Shown here one piece after another: positions 62,070 through 64,000 of a stretch of DNA of 64,000 nucleotides. The position numbers and the translations under genes were made by a program. Numbering within the stretch: position 1 is the first letter of the stretch; each line of letters begins with the position of its first letter. The notes under the pieces were generated by a model, which searched no databases, was not told the origin of the DNA, and was given only the letters and a program-made list of their open reading frames with translations. This DNA comes from Pandoraea faecigallinarum (lineage in GTDB: Bacteria; Pseudomonadota; Gammaproteobacteria; Burkholderiales; Burkholderiaceae), in assembly GCF_001029105.3 (NCBI RefSeq), contig NZ_CP011808.2, positions 62,001-126,000 of the forward strand, in the 5' to 3' direction.

Positions 62070-63947
62070 TCAAATTTCACTAATCAATTTACTGCCCGAT
62101 TTACTGCCCGATTCCTGGAGCGATGCAGCTCCCAGAATCTCCAACTCTCGTTTTACGATTTTGGAGAAAGCGCACGCCAGCAGTCCGTCATGGAGTGACC
62201 ATTCTTTGTCAGCTTTGATCGCAGCTAAATTGGTTTCCAAGTTTTCGAAGTCGACGCGAGACAGGAGGGCATTTTGCATATCCGTGTCGTGGGGGCACAA
62301 CTTCTTGCTATATTCCTTGAGAACCTCTTCGATAGGCTTGCGGGGAAACAGTTTTTCTGCAAGGTGTGTTATTTCCGAGAGTCTGATTATGGTTCCTGTC
62401 TGAACGTTTTCAATGACTTTCATATCTCTTTTATGTTCACCATGACTCAGAGTCGGCGCACCTATATTTTTCAATTCTGCATTAAAAGCATGCTCCATCA
62501 GCTCGTTGCGAAATTTATTGTAATATAACAAGCCGGAGTTGCCATGCATTTGAACGGCTTTATTCTTGAACACCGCCATCCAGCTTTCTATCGTGCAATT
62601 TCCGGAAACTTGAAAGGTTTGGTGCACAGTCCGGTAGTTAGGCTGCGCATCGTTTTTTTTGGGAGGCGCCTTGCTTTCATTGTGAAGAATGATATCGTAA
62701 AAACCTTTAACATCAAGTTCCTGGCTATTTACAAATATGTCATGGAGGTAATGAATTTTAGCGGCATCGTAATAAACGGTCAGGCGCGTTTCGAATTTTC
62801 TGGTATTGACAATGTTATTGTGATGTTCCAAGCCATCTCCGGAGTTGAAGATGGTAACGGCGTAGCGCCCGCCGTTTGCTTTGGGCGGCAATACTTCAAC
62901 TTTTATCGAATGACGGGGAATAAGTGGGGTGAAGAGTATGCCATTGCCACTAAATTCCATATTCTTTTCCCACGCAGGCGAGCGGTCCTGTCGGTGGCAG
63001 AGCATCCATTGGTGGGCTTGATCGACAAAACCGAGCATGGCTTTCCGATAGCCGGTATACTCGTTAGGGCTTAGGTTGGTATTGAGCGATATATTGTCGG
63101 TTTCTTTTGCGATGTGAAGTATGGCGATTTCGGCATACCCACTCGGCGAACTATTGGTAGCGCCCAGCAACATTTGATGGAAGCAGTCGAAGTTTTCTTT
63201 GCCTTCGGCGATTTCGATGCAATGCTTGTTCTTTAAGGTTACGTCGATTTTTACACCATCACTGTTGTGAGCTACTCCCTTGCCTCGCGCCACGCCTTCA
63301 ATCCACGTCCCTTCGAAGCGACTCCCATCGCGCAATACCTGGATGCCCGGCCCGTTCTTTTTGTCCGATCGCCACTCTCCCTTGTAGTGAGTCCCATCCG
63401 GATCAGTCTGGCTGCCCGATCCATGCCGAAGGCCATCAATCCAATGTCCTTCATACACGGTTCCATCATGAAAACGAAGCTCGCCGTAGCCGTGTGGTTT
63501 GCCGTCTTGCCATTCGCCTATGTACATGCCTGCCCCGGCGACTTTCGCGCGAACACGTTTTGAGGGTAAATCGAGCGTCAGAATTAACGATTTTGCTCCG
63601 GAGCGCGTAACATAATCTTGGTGATTTTCTGCGCTTGCGTAAGGCAATATGTTTTCAAGTTTAATTAAATGGTGTTCTGATGTCGATCGAAGCTGGCAAT
63701 AGTCCTGATCAAGAAAATCCATCTCGTCGTCGTGAAATTCGGCGCCCGACAGGTAGGTGTCATGCAAACATTTATGTAAAGCTGTTATGGTTTCTAATTG
63801 ACTTCTAGCGTCGGCAATGGTTTCCCTTACATCTTGAACGTCTATCGAACGACATTTGTTTATCATGTTGAAACATTCTTCTAGTGATTCATTCACATCT
63901 TTTTTGACGGCTTGATACGCGATTTTTGCCGCCTCGAACGCAGCCAT
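62070..63947 (-). CDS. MORN-repeat protein with a possible C-terminal Cys/His enzyme domain; candidate effector
   Basis: 625 residues from ATG 63947; no good Shine-Dalgarno, and the gene is AT-rich against its GC-rich setting. N-terminal ~120 residues helical/coiled coil (FEAAKIAYQAVKKDVNESLE). Then four MORN repeats (~140-235): YIGEWQDGKPHGYGELRFHD, YEGHWIDGLRHGSGSQTDPD, YKGEWRSDKKNGPGIQVLRD, FEGTWIEGVARGKGVAHNSD. MORN modules bind phospholipids or mediate assembly. The C-terminal half contains GRYAVTIFNSGDGLEHHNNI and, 90 residues later, FQVSGNCTIESWMAVFKNKA, which resemble the His and Cys boxes of some bacterial cysteine-protease-like effectors. No signal peptide. Confidence 0.7.
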   Translation of the reverse strand: MAAFEAAKIAYQAVKKDVNESLEECFNMINKCRSIDVQDVRETIADARSQLETITALHKCLHDTYLSGAEFHDDEMDFLDQDYCQLRSTSEHHLIKLENILPYASAENHQDYVTRSGAKSLILTLDLPSKRVRAKVAGAGMYIGEWQDGKPHGYGELRFHDGTVYEGHWIDGLRHGSGSQTDPDGTHYKGEWRSDKKNGPGIQVLRDGSRFEGTWIEGVARGKGVAHNSDGVKIDVTLKNKHCIEIAEGKENFDCFHQMLLGATNSSPSGYAEIAILHIAKETDNISLNTNLSPNEYTGYRKAMLGFVDQAHQWMLCHRQDRSPAWEKNMEFSGNGILFTPLIPRHSIKVEVLPPKANGGRYAVTIFNSGDGLEHHNNIVNTRKFETRLTVYYDAAKIHYLHDIFVNSQELDVKGFYDIILHNESKAPPKKNDAQPNYRTVHQTFQVSGNCTIESWMAVFKNKAVQMHGNSGLLYYNKFRNELMEHAFNAELKNIGAPTLSHGEHKRDMKVIENVQTGTIIRLSEITHLAEKLFPRKPIEEVLKEYSKKLCPHDTDMQNALLSRVDFENLETNLAAIKADKEWSLHDGLLACAFSKIVKRELEILGAASLQESGSKSGSKLISEI

Positions 63948-64000
63948 GTTGGTCGTGCATGTTTGTGTTCTTCGGGAAAGCGCTTTTAGGTTTTTTGTAA

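Overview
The window reads as a GC-rich (~60-65%) accessory region from a Burkholderia-lineage betaproteobacterium, most plausibly a plasmid or megaplasmid of a Mycetohabitans/Paraburkholderia-like host. The inference rests on StbB/StbC-like and ParB-like plasmid maintenance genes, very many broken insertion sequences (IS3, IS5, IS6, IS21, IS66, IS110/IS1111, a Tn3-type resolvase stub), three type II toxin-antitoxin loci, and several low-GC genes with eukaryote-like repeats (LRR, MORN, SNAP/TPR-like helices), which is what host-associated Burkholderiales carry as secreted effectors. No database search was possible; the host assignment is inference.

Layout. 0-0.7 kb: start of an hsp20 gene (minus) with a divergent small gene, apparently both under heat-shock promoters. 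0.9-7.3 kb: nested IS debris, an LRR protein gene enclosed by two same-orientation IS6-family remnants, and a higBA pair. 7.3-16 kb: plasmid backbone (stbB, stbC, a large unknown protein with a possible Cys-His-Asp triad, parB-like, DUF932-like and a 43-residue ORF), disturbed by IS1111 insertions and two frameshifts. 16-19.5 kb: relic of the same Cys-His-Asp family, then IS3 and IS66 debris. 19.9-42.2 kb: an apparently coherent surface/signalling block: a 1667-residue AIDA-type autotransporter, a multi-PAS GGDEF-EAL protein, a FkbM methyltransferase, a diheme cytochrome, a TibC-like autotransporter heptosyltransferase, a second (degenerate GGDEF)-EAL protein, a hybrid 7TM histidine kinase with its AraC-type response regulator, and a lone winged-helix regulator. 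42-47.5 kb: uncertain ORFs, mazEF, a Pmp3-type membrane protein, hipBA. 47.5-64 kb: effector-like region with a broken and an intact SNAP/TPR-like gene, two tandem paralogues with an identical 5' end, prophage and restriction-enzyme relics, an NCS1 permease, and a MORN-repeat protein with a possible C-terminal cysteine-protease-like domain.

How it may work together (inference): the autotransporter passenger is built of roughly fifty ~19-residue strand-loop-strand repeats, which are the known substrate of TibC/BAHT heptosyltransferases; such an enzyme lies 10 kb away in the same orientation. c-di-GMP enzymes and a two-component system lie around the pair, so adhesion could be controlled by second messenger and by phosphorelay. 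A G10 tract in the 5' end of the kinase gene and a C9 tract upstream of the regulator could make expression switchable. The rest of the window looks like an effector archipelago with active birth (duplication), reassortment and death (frameshifts, nonsense codons, IS truncation).
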